DNA from: Alphaproteobacteria bacterium | Lineage (GTDB): Bacteria > Pseudomonadota > Alphaproteobacteria > RF32 > CAG-239 | Direction: 5' to 3' | DNA length: 64,000 bases | Assembly: GCA_017528205.1 (NCBI GenBank) | Contig: JAFXPE010000026.1 | Coordinates: 1 to 64,000, forward strand | Shown: in pieces, positions 33,986-43,678 of the stretch | Position numbering within the stretch: the first letter of the stretch is position 1 | Layout: each line of letters begins with the position of its first letter | Notes under the pieces: model-generated | Database searches by the model: none | Told to the model about the DNA's origin: nothing | What the model saw: the letters and a program-made list of their open reading frames with translations, nothing else | Program-made: the position numbers and the translations under genes

Positions 33986-35646
33986 CAGAGTTCAATAAAA
34001 ACGGACTTTACTTCTTACCGCTCGGCGGTGCCGATGATATTGGTATGAACATGTATGCCTACGCTTGCGACGGCAAAATCATCGTGGTTGATGCCGGTTA
34101 CGGATTTTTGATGGATGAATTTCCGGGAATGGATTTGGCCTACGCCTCGCCGGAATTTTTGGATTCTTATCAAGACGATATTGTCGGTTTGTTTATCACC
34201 CACGGCCACGAAGACCATTTGGGAGCAATTTCGCAAATTTGGCCGCATCTGCAATGTCCGGTATATGCCATGGATTTCACGCTGGGATTAATCAAAGAAC
34301 GCTTAGGCGAGTTTAAAATGGCCGACATGGTGCCGCTCAACTCGGTTAATCAGCATAAAGTTGTCGAAGTTCCGAATTTCAGCGTAGAGTTTATTCCGGT
34401 GGCGCATACCGTTCCGCAAACCTGCGCTTTGGCCATTCGCACCAAATACGGCAACGTTGTACACGCAACCGACTGGCGCTTTGATGATGAGGCGCTGTCT
34501 ATGGTGCAAACTGATTTTGCGGCACTAAAGCGTATTGCCGACGACGGTGTTGATTTACTGGTATGTGATTCCACTAACGTTATGCTCAACGAAAAATTAC
34601 CTTCCGAATCCGATGTCAGAGCCAGTTTAATGCAGATGATACCGCAAATTGAGGGCGGCTTGCTCGTTACTTGTTTTGCCTCCAATATGGTGCGGTTGGA
34701 GAGTCTGATTTTGGCGGCGGACAAGGCCGGAAGAACACCGGTTTTGCTGGGGCGTACCCTGATGACTAACATTCAAATTGCGCGTGAATGCGGCTATTTT
34801 GCCGACTTGCCGAAAGTTTATTCGGTAGAAGAAGCGCAAGATATTCCGAGCGATAAAGTTATGTATATCTGCACCGGCTCGCAAGCCAATTATCGCAGTG
34901 CTATGAGCCTGATTGCCAACGGCGAAAGCAAATATGTTAAGCTTGATAAAAACGATACGGTGATTTTTTCTTCTAAAATTATTCCCGGCAACGAAGGCAA
35001 AATCGAGCGTATGCAAGAAAAAATGGCCGAACAGGGTGCCACCATCATCACCGAAGAAACCGATTTGGTACACACCTCCGGCCACGCCACCAAAAAAGAT
35101 TTGCAACGTATGTACGAGCTGTTGAAACCGGCGATTGTGTTGCCGGTGCACGGCGATAAAAAGTTTATCCGCGAGCATAAGAGATTTGCTCTAAGTTGCG
35201 GTATTAACGAAGTATTTTCCACTCGTAACGGCGATTTGTGTTTGCTGAAAGACAAGCATATCGAATGTTTGGAGCAAGTTCCGACCGACATCATCGGTTG
35301 GGACAGAAACCGACCGGTTTCGCTTGCCTCACAGCTGATAAAAAATCGCCGCCGCATTGCTTATAACTGCACGCTTTTTATCAGCGCCGTGATTAAAGGC
35401 AAAGAATTGCTGGATTTACAAATGAGCTCGATTGATATTTTGGAAGAAGAGGCGTGGAATGCGTTGGCCGCTGAAATTTTAGAAAAAGTAACGCCGCTGG
35501 CTGCCAAAAAATGCGCCGAAACCGAAAACAGAAGCCAGTTGGAAGACTTTATTCGCGGACAAATTCGCCGCCGCGTTTATGCCGCCACCGACATCAAACC
35601 GGTAACCTTTTTGCAGGTGAGTTATCTGGACGATATTATTTCTTAA
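33982..35646 (+). CDS. rnj: Ribonuclease J
   Basis: 554 residues, typical length. Metallo-beta-lactamase and beta-CASP nuclease that matures and degrades RNA, including 5'-exonuclease action. The zinc motif HGHEDH is at 74-79, DSTN around 194 and the beta-CASP motif HTSGHA near 371. The C-terminal domain (about 450-554) is present. Last gene of the operon; its 3' end overlaps that of the convergent glycosyltransferase gene by 11 bp. Confidence 0.93.
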   Translation: MTEFNKNGLYFLPLGGADDIGMNMYAYACDGKIIVVDAGYGFLMDEFPGMDLAYASPEFLDSYQDDIVGLFITHGHEDHLGAISQIWPHLQCPVYAMDFTLGLIKERLGEFKMADMVPLNSVNQHKVVEVPNFSVEFIPVAHTVPQTCALAIRTKYGNVVHATDWRFDDEALSMVQTDFAALKRIADDGVDLLVCDSTNVMLNEKLPSESDVRASLMQMIPQIEGGLLVTCFASNMVRLESLILAADKAGRTPVLLGRTLMTNIQIARECGYFADLPKVYSVEEAQDIPSDKVMYICTGSQANYRSAMSLIANGESKYVKLDKNDTVIFSSKIIPGNEGKIERMQEKMAEQGATIITEETDLVHTSGHATKKDLQRMYELLKPAIVLPVHGDKKFIREHKRFALSCGINEVFSTRNGDLCLLKDKHIECLEQVPTDIIGWDRNRPVSLASQLIKNRRRIAYNCTLFISAVIKGKELLDLQMSSIDILEEEAWNALAAEILEKVTPLAAKKCAETENRSQLEDFIRGQIRRRVYAATDIKPVTFLQVSYLDDIIS

Positions 35647-36613
35647 GCCGCTTCAACAGCCAAAATTTTCGCCTTAAAAACGCCCACAGCGTCAGCCGCT
35701 GGCGCCAGTTAAGCTTAGATGGGCAAAACGCGCCGCTTTTTATCAGCTCTTGCAGATTCTGCCGCAAAACTTCGTAGCGTTCCGCATCTTTTTCGGGATT
35801 ATAGCGCTCTAAATACTCTTTGATGTGCATTCCGTAAGCATAACGAGCGGCAATTTTTTGCAAAACGCTTCGTTGTGCCGCAAACTTGGCGGTCAGCTCA
35901 TTAATTTTAAGGCACAAATTCTTAAATTCGGCGATTCGCTTTAATGACAAATCCTTCAAAGTTTGCGAAGTTTCGATAATGCGATAAGCAATCAGCGGAG
36001 TGCGGCAAACAACCGCCTTGCGGCTTTTGAGCAAAACCTCGATATTCAAAAGCATATCGTTAATGGCCGGAAGCTCGGGCGCAAAACGAATATCCGCAAA
36101 TAATTCCCGTCGATAAAGTTTGGTCCACATCAAAGTTTCGATTTTCTTTTTTTTCACAAATTTATCCGTAAACGGCTGATCGGAAACAAAATCTGCTTTT
36201 GCTTCCAACTTGTCGGCGGCAAAATCATATTTCCCCTCACCGACAAAACGCAAATATGAACAACAGCTGATATCAGCCTCGGCCGCCGTTATGTTATGAT
36301 ACAAGATCTCCAAATATTGTGGATGCAAAATGTCATCATTATCCAAAAATGCGATGAATTTTCCGGTTGCCAATTCTAAGCCTTTGTTGCGTGCCGCGCT
36401 ACCGCCGGCATTTTCTTGGCGATGGATTTTAAAACGTGTGTCCGCCGCGGCAAATTGTGCCAAAATTTGTGCCGAACCGTCGGTTGAACCATCGTCCACA
36501 CACACGGCTTCAAAATCTTTAAACGTTTGGTTTTGTAACGATTGCAACGTGGTTTGCAAATATTTTTCCGCGTTATAAACCGGAATAATTACGGATATCA
36601 AAGGCTCGGTCAT
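35636..36613 (-). CDS. Glycosyltransferase family 2
   Basis: 325 residues with a GT-A domain: SVIIPVYNAEKYL (6-18), DDGSTDGS (about 40-47) and the metal-binding DNDD (about 91-94). The C-terminal 100 residues are helical and basic. Such enzymes add sugars to surface polysaccharide or LPS. The start overlaps the stop of the GT4 gene by one base (TAATG), so the three glycosyltransferases form one operon. Acceptor and sugar cannot be told from sequence. Confidence 0.85.
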   Translation of the reverse strand: MTEPLISVIIPVYNAEKYLQTTLQSLQNQTFKDFEAVCVDDGSTDGSAQILAQFAAADTRFKIHRQENAGGSAARNKGLELATGKFIAFLDNDDILHPQYLEILYHNITAAEADISCCSYLRFVGEGKYDFAADKLEAKADFVSDQPFTDKFVKKKKIETLMWTKLYRRELFADIRFAPELPAINDMLLNIEVLLKSRKAVVCRTPLIAYRIIETSQTLKDLSLKRIAEFKNLCLKINELTAKFAAQRSVLQKIAARYAYGMHIKEYLERYNPEKDAERYEVLRQNLQELIKSGAFCPSKLNWRQRLTLWAFLRRKFWLLKRLKK

Positions 36614-37671
36614 TATTTTTTCTCCTCATCGGCAAAAAAGGTTACGGCGCGATTTAATTTATCCGCCACCACTTCAAGCGAATAATTTTCTCTGCAAAGA
36701 CGATAGCCGTTTTGGGCTTTTTGCGCCGCTTGAACCGGATTTTGCACCGCCTGTATCAACTGCTCGGCCATACCTTTAACATCGCCGATTTCAAACAAAT
36801 ACGCCGCATCTTTATGCTCGGCAAAAATTTCCGCCGGCCCCTCGGCTAAAGACGAAACCACCGTTTTTGAATGTAACATGGCTTCCAAAAGTACAATCCC
36901 GAACGGCTCAAACCGCGACGGCAACACAAAAATATCGATATTTTTAAAAAACTCCGCCTTATCCTTTACCCAGCCGAGCAACTTAACCTCTTGCTCCAAA
37001 TTATTATCCTTGATTTGAGCGCAAATTTTTTCATATTCCTCCCGATAAGAGGCTTGTGGTGCGCCGCCGATAACCGCCTTAAACTCCACGCCCTGTTTTT
37101 TCAACTCGCCCAAAGCGGCCACAAAATCCGGAAATCCCTTCATCGGATCAAAGCGCCCCATTGTGCCGATAATCGGCGGATTGTGAAACGCCGGCGAAAC
37201 AAATTCGCGCTTTTCGGCAATCAGATTCGGTACGGTAAAAATTCGCTCTTTCGGATATCCTTTGGCGGCAAAAATTTCGCGCTGATAATCGGTAATGGTA
37301 AAAATTCCGTCGCACTTATCAACATGCCTAAACTTAGGATTGTGCGAAACGGCCACGATTTTCGCCCCAAGCAAACGCGCTACCGCCTTAAAAATATTGA
37401 TAGCCTTTTTGTTGTGAACAATAATCAAGTCCGGCGCAGATTTCTTGAGTTTAAAATACAAATACGGCACCAACAGCCAGTTATAATGCGTAAAATAAAT
37501 TTTGAGCATATCATCGGGACGGCGCTTTTCCAAATCCGCCGTAATTTTGCACTTGGCATCAACCACGGCACAAACCTGATGATTATGCAATTTCAGCGCT
37601 TCGGTATAATCCAAAAACGCCTGCTCGATTCCCCCCATAACGCGACTTATCATAACATTTACAATGCGCAT
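36613..37671 (-). CDS. Glycosyltransferase family 4
   Basis: 352 residues, GT-B fold: MISRVMGGIEQAFLDY at the N-terminus (donor/acceptor loop), GRFDPMKGF near 173, and the C-terminal PSRFEPFGIVLLEAM (about 256-270) with the EX7E pattern of retaining GT4 enzymes. Probably transfers a hexose in surface glycan synthesis. One base separates it from the upstream GT32-like gene. Confidence 0.87.
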   Translation of the reverse strand: MRIVNVMISRVMGGIEQAFLDYTEALKLHNHQVCAVVDAKCKITADLEKRRPDDMLKIYFTHYNWLLVPYLYFKLKKSAPDLIIVHNKKAINIFKAVARLLGAKIVAVSHNPKFRHVDKCDGIFTITDYQREIFAAKGYPKERIFTVPNLIAEKREFVSPAFHNPPIIGTMGRFDPMKGFPDFVAALGELKKQGVEFKAVIGGAPQASYREEYEKICAQIKDNNLEQEVKLLGWVKDKAEFFKNIDIFVLPSRFEPFGIVLLEAMLHSKTVVSSLAEGPAEIFAEHKDAAYLFEIGDVKGMAEQLIQAVQNPVQAAQKAQNGYRLCRENYSLEVVADKLNRAVTFFADEEKK

Positions 37672-37672
37672 T

Positions 37673-38587
37673 TCAGTCCTCCAATTTGCCGTCTAACAAA
37701 TATTGCAAAAATGAATTTTTCACCGGCTCTTTTTTATATTTCCAACTCAGTTTATGCACCGGAGTTTGTGCCTTAATCGCCGCCCATTTAGCCTCTGAAT
37801 ACGATTCAAAAAAGTTATCGGCCAGCTCATAACAATCATCATAAACCAGCGGCATTTTCGCCCATTGTGCGGCACATTCGGCATTATTGTCCAATAATAA
37901 ATCCCACAGCGTATAAGCGAAAAAATAATTGGTAACGCGATTTTCGTTTTTCCAATAGCGCAACAACAAATTTCTTAAGCCGGATATTATAACATTATGC
38001 GGCGCAGCCTTCAAAAGCCAAATTTGCCCCTGATACAGCTCATGGCAATGATACGAAAAAAACGGCGAATTTACAATAACTTCCGGTAGCGGTGCCGTTA
38101 AAAAAATCGTAGCGTCCATCCAAATTCCGCCATATTTTTCAAGCAGCGACAGCCGTAAAATATCCGCCAAATGAGCGCGCAAAATATAACCTTTTTGATG
38201 TTTTTGCCAAATATAATCCGGCAGTTCGATATAATCGGTCATATTGTCGGTCGTAATAATCCGCAACTCATAATCGGAGCAATGTTTGCGAATTGACTCA
38301 ATGCAGCGCTTGACCAAAGGCGGCATATTTTCCTCGCCTTGCCACCAACAAGTCCAAATAATTTTCGGCGCCACGAGATTGTCTTTTTTTTCGTTTAAGG
38401 CAACATCGGCAGGCAGATAGCGGCTTAAATATTTTCGTTCCGCCTGATAGCGCAATTGTTTAAACATTTTTTTGCGCTCGTTTTTATTTTTATAACGCAC
38501 GGAAGTAATCAGGCGCAACAGCAATTCATAGGCTTTTAATTTTCCAAATGCCGCCCGTCGTAAACAATTCTGCCAAATGGTTTGCAT
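37673..38587 (-). CDS. GT32-like glycosyltransferase (sugar-binding DXD region)
   Basis: 304 residues. WTCWWQGEENMPPLV (about 75-89) followed by YELRIITTDN and GGIWMDATIFL (about 154-164) are the marks of the Gly_transf_sug/capsular polysaccharide synthesis family. The usual DXD reads WMDAT. First gene of the glycosyltransferase operon (AGGGGAAG before the ATG). Confidence 0.85.
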   Translation of the reverse strand: MQTIWQNCLRRAAFGKLKAYELLLRLITSVRYKNKNERKKMFKQLRYQAERKYLSRYLPADVALNEKKDNLVAPKIIWTCWWQGEENMPPLVKRCIESIRKHCSDYELRIITTDNMTDYIELPDYIWQKHQKGYILRAHLADILRLSLLEKYGGIWMDATIFLTAPLPEVIVNSPFFSYHCHELYQGQIWLLKAAPHNVIISGLRNLLLRYWKNENRVTNYFFAYTLWDLLLDNNAECAAQWAKMPLVYDDCYELADNFFESYSEAKWAAIKAQTPVHKLSWKYKKEPVKNSFLQYLLDGKLED

Positions 38588-38654
38588 TTTTACTTCCCCT
38601 CAATAATTCATTACGCCCATAATATACGAGATGTGCAAAATTTCAAGCGCAATA

Positions 38655-38698
38655 GCAAAAAAATTAAAAGGCCTGTCGCTATGGACAAGCCTTTTAAT
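38655..38698 (-). terminator. Terminator of the 38699-39898 gene
   Basis: The stem ATTAAAAGGC/GCCTTTTAAT is followed by T-rich DNA on the minus strand and lies directly after the stop codon. Confidence 0.85.
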
Positions 38699-39898
38699 TT
38701 AATCTAAAGCATAGTAGCAGGAAGCATACGCGCCACGCAATTGCTGCACCCTGAGTTGAACTCGCGGAACCAGCATAACTCGCGGATCTTTCAGCGCTGC
38801 TTTTTCAATTTTCAGCATCTCGCGCTTAACGGCATTTAAGCGCTTCAGCATATCCTGCGCCACATTCAGCTCGGAAATGTCATCAACAAATTCCACCGTA
38901 TACAAACACCCTTTGTGATAGCGAATAAAATCCGGCAAAGAATTGTTCATATAATCTTGCGGAAAGCGTTGCACATACACATTGGCATACATTTCCTGAC
39001 CAAGCCAAACGTCCATAAGGCAACGTTCTTGCGGGTCGACATACACGGCATTGTGCTTAAGCTCCATCATTTCCCGAATTTCGTCTTCCTCATCTTCGTC
39101 TTGGGTTTGCATCAAAGTGTCTTGCAAGGTATTCCACCTTTTGCGCATATCTCGCAAATAGTCCTCAACGCAGGCAAAGATACTGCTTTCCGGCACTTTG
39201 TTTTGCGCCACTCCAACCTCGCTGCAAAAATACGGCGAACAATAGGTAAACGCCTGACACGCACGCTCTTCCGGAGTTAACTTGGTTTCCGGTGTTTGCG
39301 CTTTTTTCAGCACCTCGACAATTCCCTTTACGCCGCAAGATGACACATACAAATCCACAATTTCGCGGAAATTCAAACCCAAAGTATTGCCCCCGTAACG
39401 AGAAGAAAACTTGGTTTCCAAAATCAGCGAAAAATTGCGTTTCAGAAGCTCTTGCTTTTGCGACAATTTTTTATACATTGCCACATACGTTTCATCCAAT
39501 TGCTCGAACAAAGCCGAAAGGTCGATGTTTGAAAAAAGCATGGCCGTGCAATAAGCATCGACAATGGCTTCCATTCCCAGAGTCTGCAGAATCTTATGCT
39601 CTGAAGCATCAGATATTTTCTGCACAAAATCATACTGCCACGGAATCGGTCGGCACAAGGTCAAATCGGCGATAACGTCAGAGATTTCATCTTCGTGAAA
39701 ATCCAGAAACTCGGCCAAGTTCCAAATTTCGGATAAATCATCGGAATTTTGGCAGCAACGCACAAACATTTCCGGTTCCGGCTCGGTTTTCAAGCGCAAA
39801 TCGTACAAATGATGCCGTCCGATGTACATGTTGCAGAAAACCCTTTTCCACAGCCACGTCTTGTGACTGAGAAATTCTAACAATTTGGCTTTATTCAT
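38699..39898 (-). CDS. Large cytoplasmic protein of unknown function
   Basis: 399 residues, soluble, mainly helical, with no signal peptide or membrane segment. It has many Cys and Trp residues and an acidic patch (QDEDEEDEIREMMELK, about 266-281). Single-gene unit with its own terminator. The ATG lies in AT-rich DNA without a clear ribosome binding site. I do not recognise any domain. Confidence 0.7.
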   Translation of the reverse strand: MNKAKLLEFLSHKTWLWKRVFCNMYIGRHHLYDLRLKTEPEPEMFVRCCQNSDDLSEIWNLAEFLDFHEDEISDVIADLTLCRPIPWQYDFVQKISDASEHKILQTLGMEAIVDAYCTAMLFSNIDLSALFEQLDETYVAMYKKLSQKQELLKRNFSLILETKFSSRYGGNTLGLNFREIVDLYVSSCGVKGIVEVLKKAQTPETKLTPEERACQAFTYCSPYFCSEVGVAQNKVPESSIFACVEDYLRDMRKRWNTLQDTLMQTQDEDEEDEIREMMELKHNAVYVDPQERCLMDVWLGQEMYANVYVQRFPQDYMNNSLPDFIRYHKGCLYTVEFVDDISELNVAQDMLKRLNAVKREMLKIEKAALKDPRVMLVPRVQLRVQQLRGAYASCYYALD

Positions 39899-40704
39899 AA
39901 TTATATAATTTAATTTGTACCTTCAAAATTCAAAACTCGCGCCTATTAAAGCACAAAAAATACCGCTTGTAAATGATTATTCTTTGAGCTTAAGCAAAAT
40001 AAAACGAATGCCTATCATTTTGAGTAAACTGCCGAAGAACAAAATATAAAGAGTCACCCCTCGTTTTTCAGAAAAAAAACGTCAAGGGGCCTACTGCTTC
40101 CGTCATTCTGAGGCAAAGCCGAAGAATCCATTTCGTCTGCAAGACGAAACAACGCCACAGGCGTTGCTGGATCCTTCATTTCACTATCGTTACATTCAGG
40201 ATGACAGCGGATTTAAAATCAATAAAGTCGTTCGAACCTCGCAAATTCGACACAAAAAAACCGCCTCAAAAGGCGGTTTTGTGTTGGTGGGCGCTGAGAG
40301 GTTCGTCTTGCTCTGCTGGCTCTGCCATCGCCTTTGCTCGGCAATCGCCGGCTACGCTTCGGTCACTTGCTTGCTGTTTTTCGCCGCGGTCGCTCCCGCT
40401 TTCCTTGCTCAAAAGCAATCTGCGCCTTAATAAATTAAAACAACATTTTGAGGTTGTTTTAATTCGTCTTGCTTCGCTGGCTCTGCCATCGCCTCGGCTC
40501 GGCAATCGCCGGCTACGCTTCGGTCACTTGCTTGCTATTTTTCGCCGCGGTCGCTCCCGCTTTCCTTGCTCAAAAGCAATCTGCGCCTTAATAAATTAAA
40601 ACAACATTTTGAGGTTGTTTTAATTTATTAAGCCCGACACCGGTCGGTCGTTCGAACCTCGCAAATTCGACACAAAAAAACCGCCTCAAAAGGCGGTTTT
40701 GTGT
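39899..40704. repeat. Repeat-rich gene-free region next to tRNA-Val
   Basis: Three kinds of repeat and no gene. (1) A dispersed palindromic element at 40102-40206 with the GTCATTCTGAGG core and two hairpins (TTCGTC/GACGAA, AACGCC/GGCGTT). (2) A 79-bp exact direct repeat, 40227-40305 and 40647-40725; the second copy contains the last 21 nt of tRNA-Val and its terminator. (3) A tandem pair of about 161 bp, 40302-40462 and 40463-40623, differing at a few positions, each with an AACAACATTTTGAGGTTGTT hairpin. Confidence 0.85.
40673..40700 (-). terminator. Terminator of tRNA-Val
   Basis: The stem AACCGCC/GGCGGTT is followed by T7 on the minus strand. An identical copy lies at 40253-40280 inside the 79-bp repeat. 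Confidence 0.85.
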
Positions 40705-40780
40705 TGGTGGGCGCTGAGAGGTTCGAACTCCCGACCCTCTCGGTGTAAACGAGATGCTCTTCCAGCTGAGCTAAGCGCCC
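40705..40780 (-). tRNA. tRNA-Val (TAC)
   Basis: A 76-nt cloverleaf with acceptor GGGCGCT/AGCGCCC, anticodon loop TTTACAC (anticodon TAC), T-loop TTCGAAC and encoded CCA. Confidence 0.95.
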
Positions 40781-40951
40781 GTTGCACCAACGAGTACGTT
40801 TATATACGTTATATTTCAATAAATCAAGTGTTTTTTTCAAAATTTTTCAATTTTTATATTTTTTTCAATTTTTCAATATGTTGTTTCACACTATTTTTCT
40901 TTACAAAACACAAATTACATTATAAAACACACTGTATTTTTGAGGAATAAA

Positions 40952-42364
40952 ATGATAAATGATTTAACAACCGGCCACCCGCTTAAGCTTATTGTACAAT
41001 TTGCCATTCCGCTGTTGCTGGGCAATCTTTTTTTGCAACTCTATCAAATCTCCGATATGATTATTGTCGGACATTTAATCAGCGTCAACGCTTTGGCGGC
41101 CATCGGCGCCTCGGCACCAATTTATATGGTGTTCTTGATGATAGCGTTCGGCTTTACCGGCGGTTTAACCGTTATAACCGCACAGCGATTCGGCGCCAAA
41201 GACGAAGACGGCGTACGCAGCTCGGTGTTTCACAGTTTGTTGGCGGCGCTTGCCTTAAGCATTATCCTGACCGTGGGACTGATTTATTTTCTGCGACCGC
41301 TTTTGCATTTAACGCAGATGCCGACAGAAATTTTTGAACCGGCATACGAGTTTATGTACGTTATGTGTTTAAGCACGATTATGATTGTTTTATTCAACCT
41401 GCTTTCCGGTTTTATCCGCGCTTTGGGCGACAGTAAAACTCCGCTGTATTTTTTGATTTTTTGTTCCTTAATTAACATTGCCCTTAACTTTGTTTTTATA
41501 AAATACTGCGGCTGGGGCGTTGTCGGCTCAGCCTTGGGAACCCTTGTTTCCAACACCGTTTCGGTAATAATTTGCTTTATTTATATGTGGCAAAAATTTC
41601 CGTTGTTACGCTTGCAAAAAGAATACATAACTTATTCGCCGCGCGTAATGCACGAACACTTGAAAATAGCCATTCCGATGGCGTTGCAATTTTCTATTTT
41701 ATCTTTCAGCATTATGATAATTCAAAGTGTGTGCAACTCTTTCGGTCCCGATATCATCGCCGCATTTGCCACCGCTTTTCGCATTGAACAGTTTGCCACC
41801 CAACCACTGCTCGCCATCGGCCTTTCCATGGCAACTTTTTCGGCACAAAATTGGGGAGCACATTTACTTTCAAGGATCCGCCACGGTGTAAGATATGCCT
41901 TTATTTTATCATCAATTATCAGCATTATCGGCTTTTTTGTTATCAGAAGCATCGGTAGCGGTATGATTGCCATGTTTATTGACACCGGCGACAACGCTAC
42001 CGGCAACAATATTGCCTTAATTTTGGAGGTAGGCAAACAATATTTGATTATCAGCACCATGTTTTATTTCTTCTTGGGGTTGATTTTCGTCTTCCGCAAC
42101 ACCATTCAAGGCATGGGAAAACCGCTGTTACCGCTCTTATCTTGCATTCTCGAATTGATTGTGCGCGCACTCAGCGCCGTTTATTTGGCTAAGCTTATCG
42201 GTTATCGCGGAATTATGTATGCCGGACCGTTGGCGTGGTTTGCTGCCGGAATCCTCGTGTTATGCGGCTACATCTATTATATCCGCAAATTCAGTCAAAA
42301 AACTTTTTTGTGGAAAATGGGCGAAGTCAAACAACGCTTGCGCATCAACGGGCCTGAGGACTAA
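40952..42364 (+). CDS. MATE family efflux transporter
   Basis: 470 residues from ATG at 40952 (GAGGA upstream; the in-frame TTG at 40940 lies within that site). Twelve membrane helices in two MatE halves (about 15-175 and 235-400). N-terminal TTGHPLKLIVQFAIPLLLGN and the IIGY/FVIRSIG linker are typical of the DinF/NorM-like branch that exports drugs or metabolites against sodium or protons. It overlaps the convergent oxidoreductase gene by 4 bp. Confidence 0.9.
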   Translation: MINDLTTGHPLKLIVQFAIPLLLGNLFLQLYQISDMIIVGHLISVNALAAIGASAPIYMVFLMIAFGFTGGLTVITAQRFGAKDEDGVRSSVFHSLLAALALSIILTVGLIYFLRPLLHLTQMPTEIFEPAYEFMYVMCLSTIMIVLFNLLSGFIRALGDSKTPLYFLIFCSLINIALNFVFIKYCGWGVVGSALGTLVSNTVSVIICFIYMWQKFPLLRLQKEYITYSPRVMHEHLKIAIPMALQFSILSFSIMIIQSVCNSFGPDIIAAFATAFRIEQFATQPLLAIGLSMATFSAQNWGAHLLSRIRHGVRYAFILSSIISIIGFFVIRSIGSGMIAMFIDTGDNATGNNIALILEVGKQYLIISTMFYFFLGLIFVFRNTIQGMGKPLLPLLSCILELIVRALSAVYLAKLIGYRGIMYAGPLAWFAAGILVLCGYIYYIRKFSQKTFLWKMGEVKQRLRINGPED

Positions 42365-43539
42365 ACCGCAAACATTGCGACAACTTTTGCGGCCGTTTGC
42401 TGCCCCGAAGCCAGCGCTTCCACCGCCGTGGAACTGCCGTTCAGCACATCTCCGGCATAAAATATCTTTTCCGATTCGCGGATTTCTTCGCCGCGAGTTG
42501 AACCCAACGCCAAAATAATATAATCAAAACCGCTGCGTGCAACCTCGGTCTGCGGTATATCCTCCAACTTATTTTCGGCGTTAAACCGCGTTTTGCAAGT
42601 ATATACCGTTAAATCGTTGCCGTTTTTTTCTATTTTCGTAACCCGCGTCATGGTGGTTATATCCACTTGCGCCTCAAGCAACGATTTTCTTTCTTTTTCG
42701 GTTATCCGCATATGGCTCAAACCGCGACGCACAAACATTTCCGTATGCTTTGCTCCTTGTCTTGCGGCCGTAACCGCACAATCAACCGCCGCCGCACCGC
42801 CGCCGACAACGGCGATATTACCCTCGCTTTGATATTTTTGCGGATTTTGCAAATATTGCTGATAATCTACGGCCAAATTCTCGCCATCTATTCCCAAAGC
42901 GCGACTTTTTTGCTCGCCGGTTGCCGCAATCACCGCCGCAAATCCTTTTTGCAACAGGGTTTCATAATTATCGATTTGTGCATTTAATTTAATTTCCAAA
43001 CCGTAATTATCACACAATTTTTGCCATTCTTCGGCAATAATTTTTCGCGGCAAACGCTCGGCCGGAATTAAATTCAACGCTCCGCCGACCACGCTTTCTT
43101 TTTCAAAAATCGTAACGCCGAAACCCACTTGAGCCAATTTTACGGCGGCACCCATTCCGGCCGGACCGGAGCCGACAACGGCGATTCGCTTGCCGTTAAA
43201 TTCTGGATTTTGGGCGTCCGTCATCACCTTATTTTCGCGAGCCGAGCGCATAATCTCAGCCTGCACTGCCGGAATTCGTATCGGCGCATCAATGTGTTTG
43301 CGCAAACAGGCACATACACAAAATTTATCCGGACAAATCAGCCCGCACACTTCGCCGAGCGGATTTTGCCGCGCAATTATTTCCGCCGCCGCCTTCATAT
43401 CGCCCTCTTTCGCCGCCTTTATAAAATCGTGCGGCGAACACTTAACCGGACAAGCCGCCGTGCACGGTTTGCTCTTGCATTGCAAACATTTTTCCAATTC
43501 GGCGAGAAATTGCGCTTTGTTCAAATATAATTCCGACAT
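42361..43539 (-). CDS. GltD-like Fe-S/FAD oxidoreductase
   Basis: 392 residues. The N-terminal Fer4_20 domain has C18, C21, C26, C30 and C34 and a second Cys set at about 68-81 (CGLICPDKFCVCAC) for [4Fe-4S] clusters. It is followed by an FAD-binding GSGPAGMGAAVKLA (about 123-136) and an NAD(P)-binding GGGAAAVDCAV (about 245-255). It resembles the small subunit of glutamate synthase and related dihydropyrimidine dehydrogenase or NfnB-type subunits. No gltB or partner is in the window, so electron acceptor and substrate are unknown. AAGGAG precedes the ATG. Confidence 0.82.
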   Translation of the reverse strand: MSELYLNKAQFLAELEKCLQCKSKPCTAACPVKCSPHDFIKAAKEGDMKAAAEIIARQNPLGEVCGLICPDKFCVCACLRKHIDAPIRIPAVQAEIMRSARENKVMTDAQNPEFNGKRIAVVGSGPAGMGAAVKLAQVGFGVTIFEKESVVGGALNLIPAERLPRKIIAEEWQKLCDNYGLEIKLNAQIDNYETLLQKGFAAVIAATGEQKSRALGIDGENLAVDYQQYLQNPQKYQSEGNIAVVGGGAAAVDCAVTAARQGAKHTEMFVRRGLSHMRITEKERKSLLEAQVDITTMTRVTKIEKNGNDLTVYTCKTRFNAENKLEDIPQTEVARSGFDYIILALGSTRGEEIRESEKIFYAGDVLNGSSTAVEALASGQQTAAKVVAMFAV

Positions 43540-43678
43540 TGCATCTCCTTAATTCAACAAGTGTTATTTAAGCACAAAAAATACAAAAAAACACCTAATA
43601 TTTCTGCTTTTCCGATTGTAATTGCAAAAAAACGCTGTATGATGAAAAAAATTATAAAGGATAGATTATACCGATAAA

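Noticed and set aside
40164..40599. Plus-strand frames of 88 and 132 codons
   Set aside because: They run through the tandem repeat and the copied tRNA-Val end; the peptide simply repeats itself.
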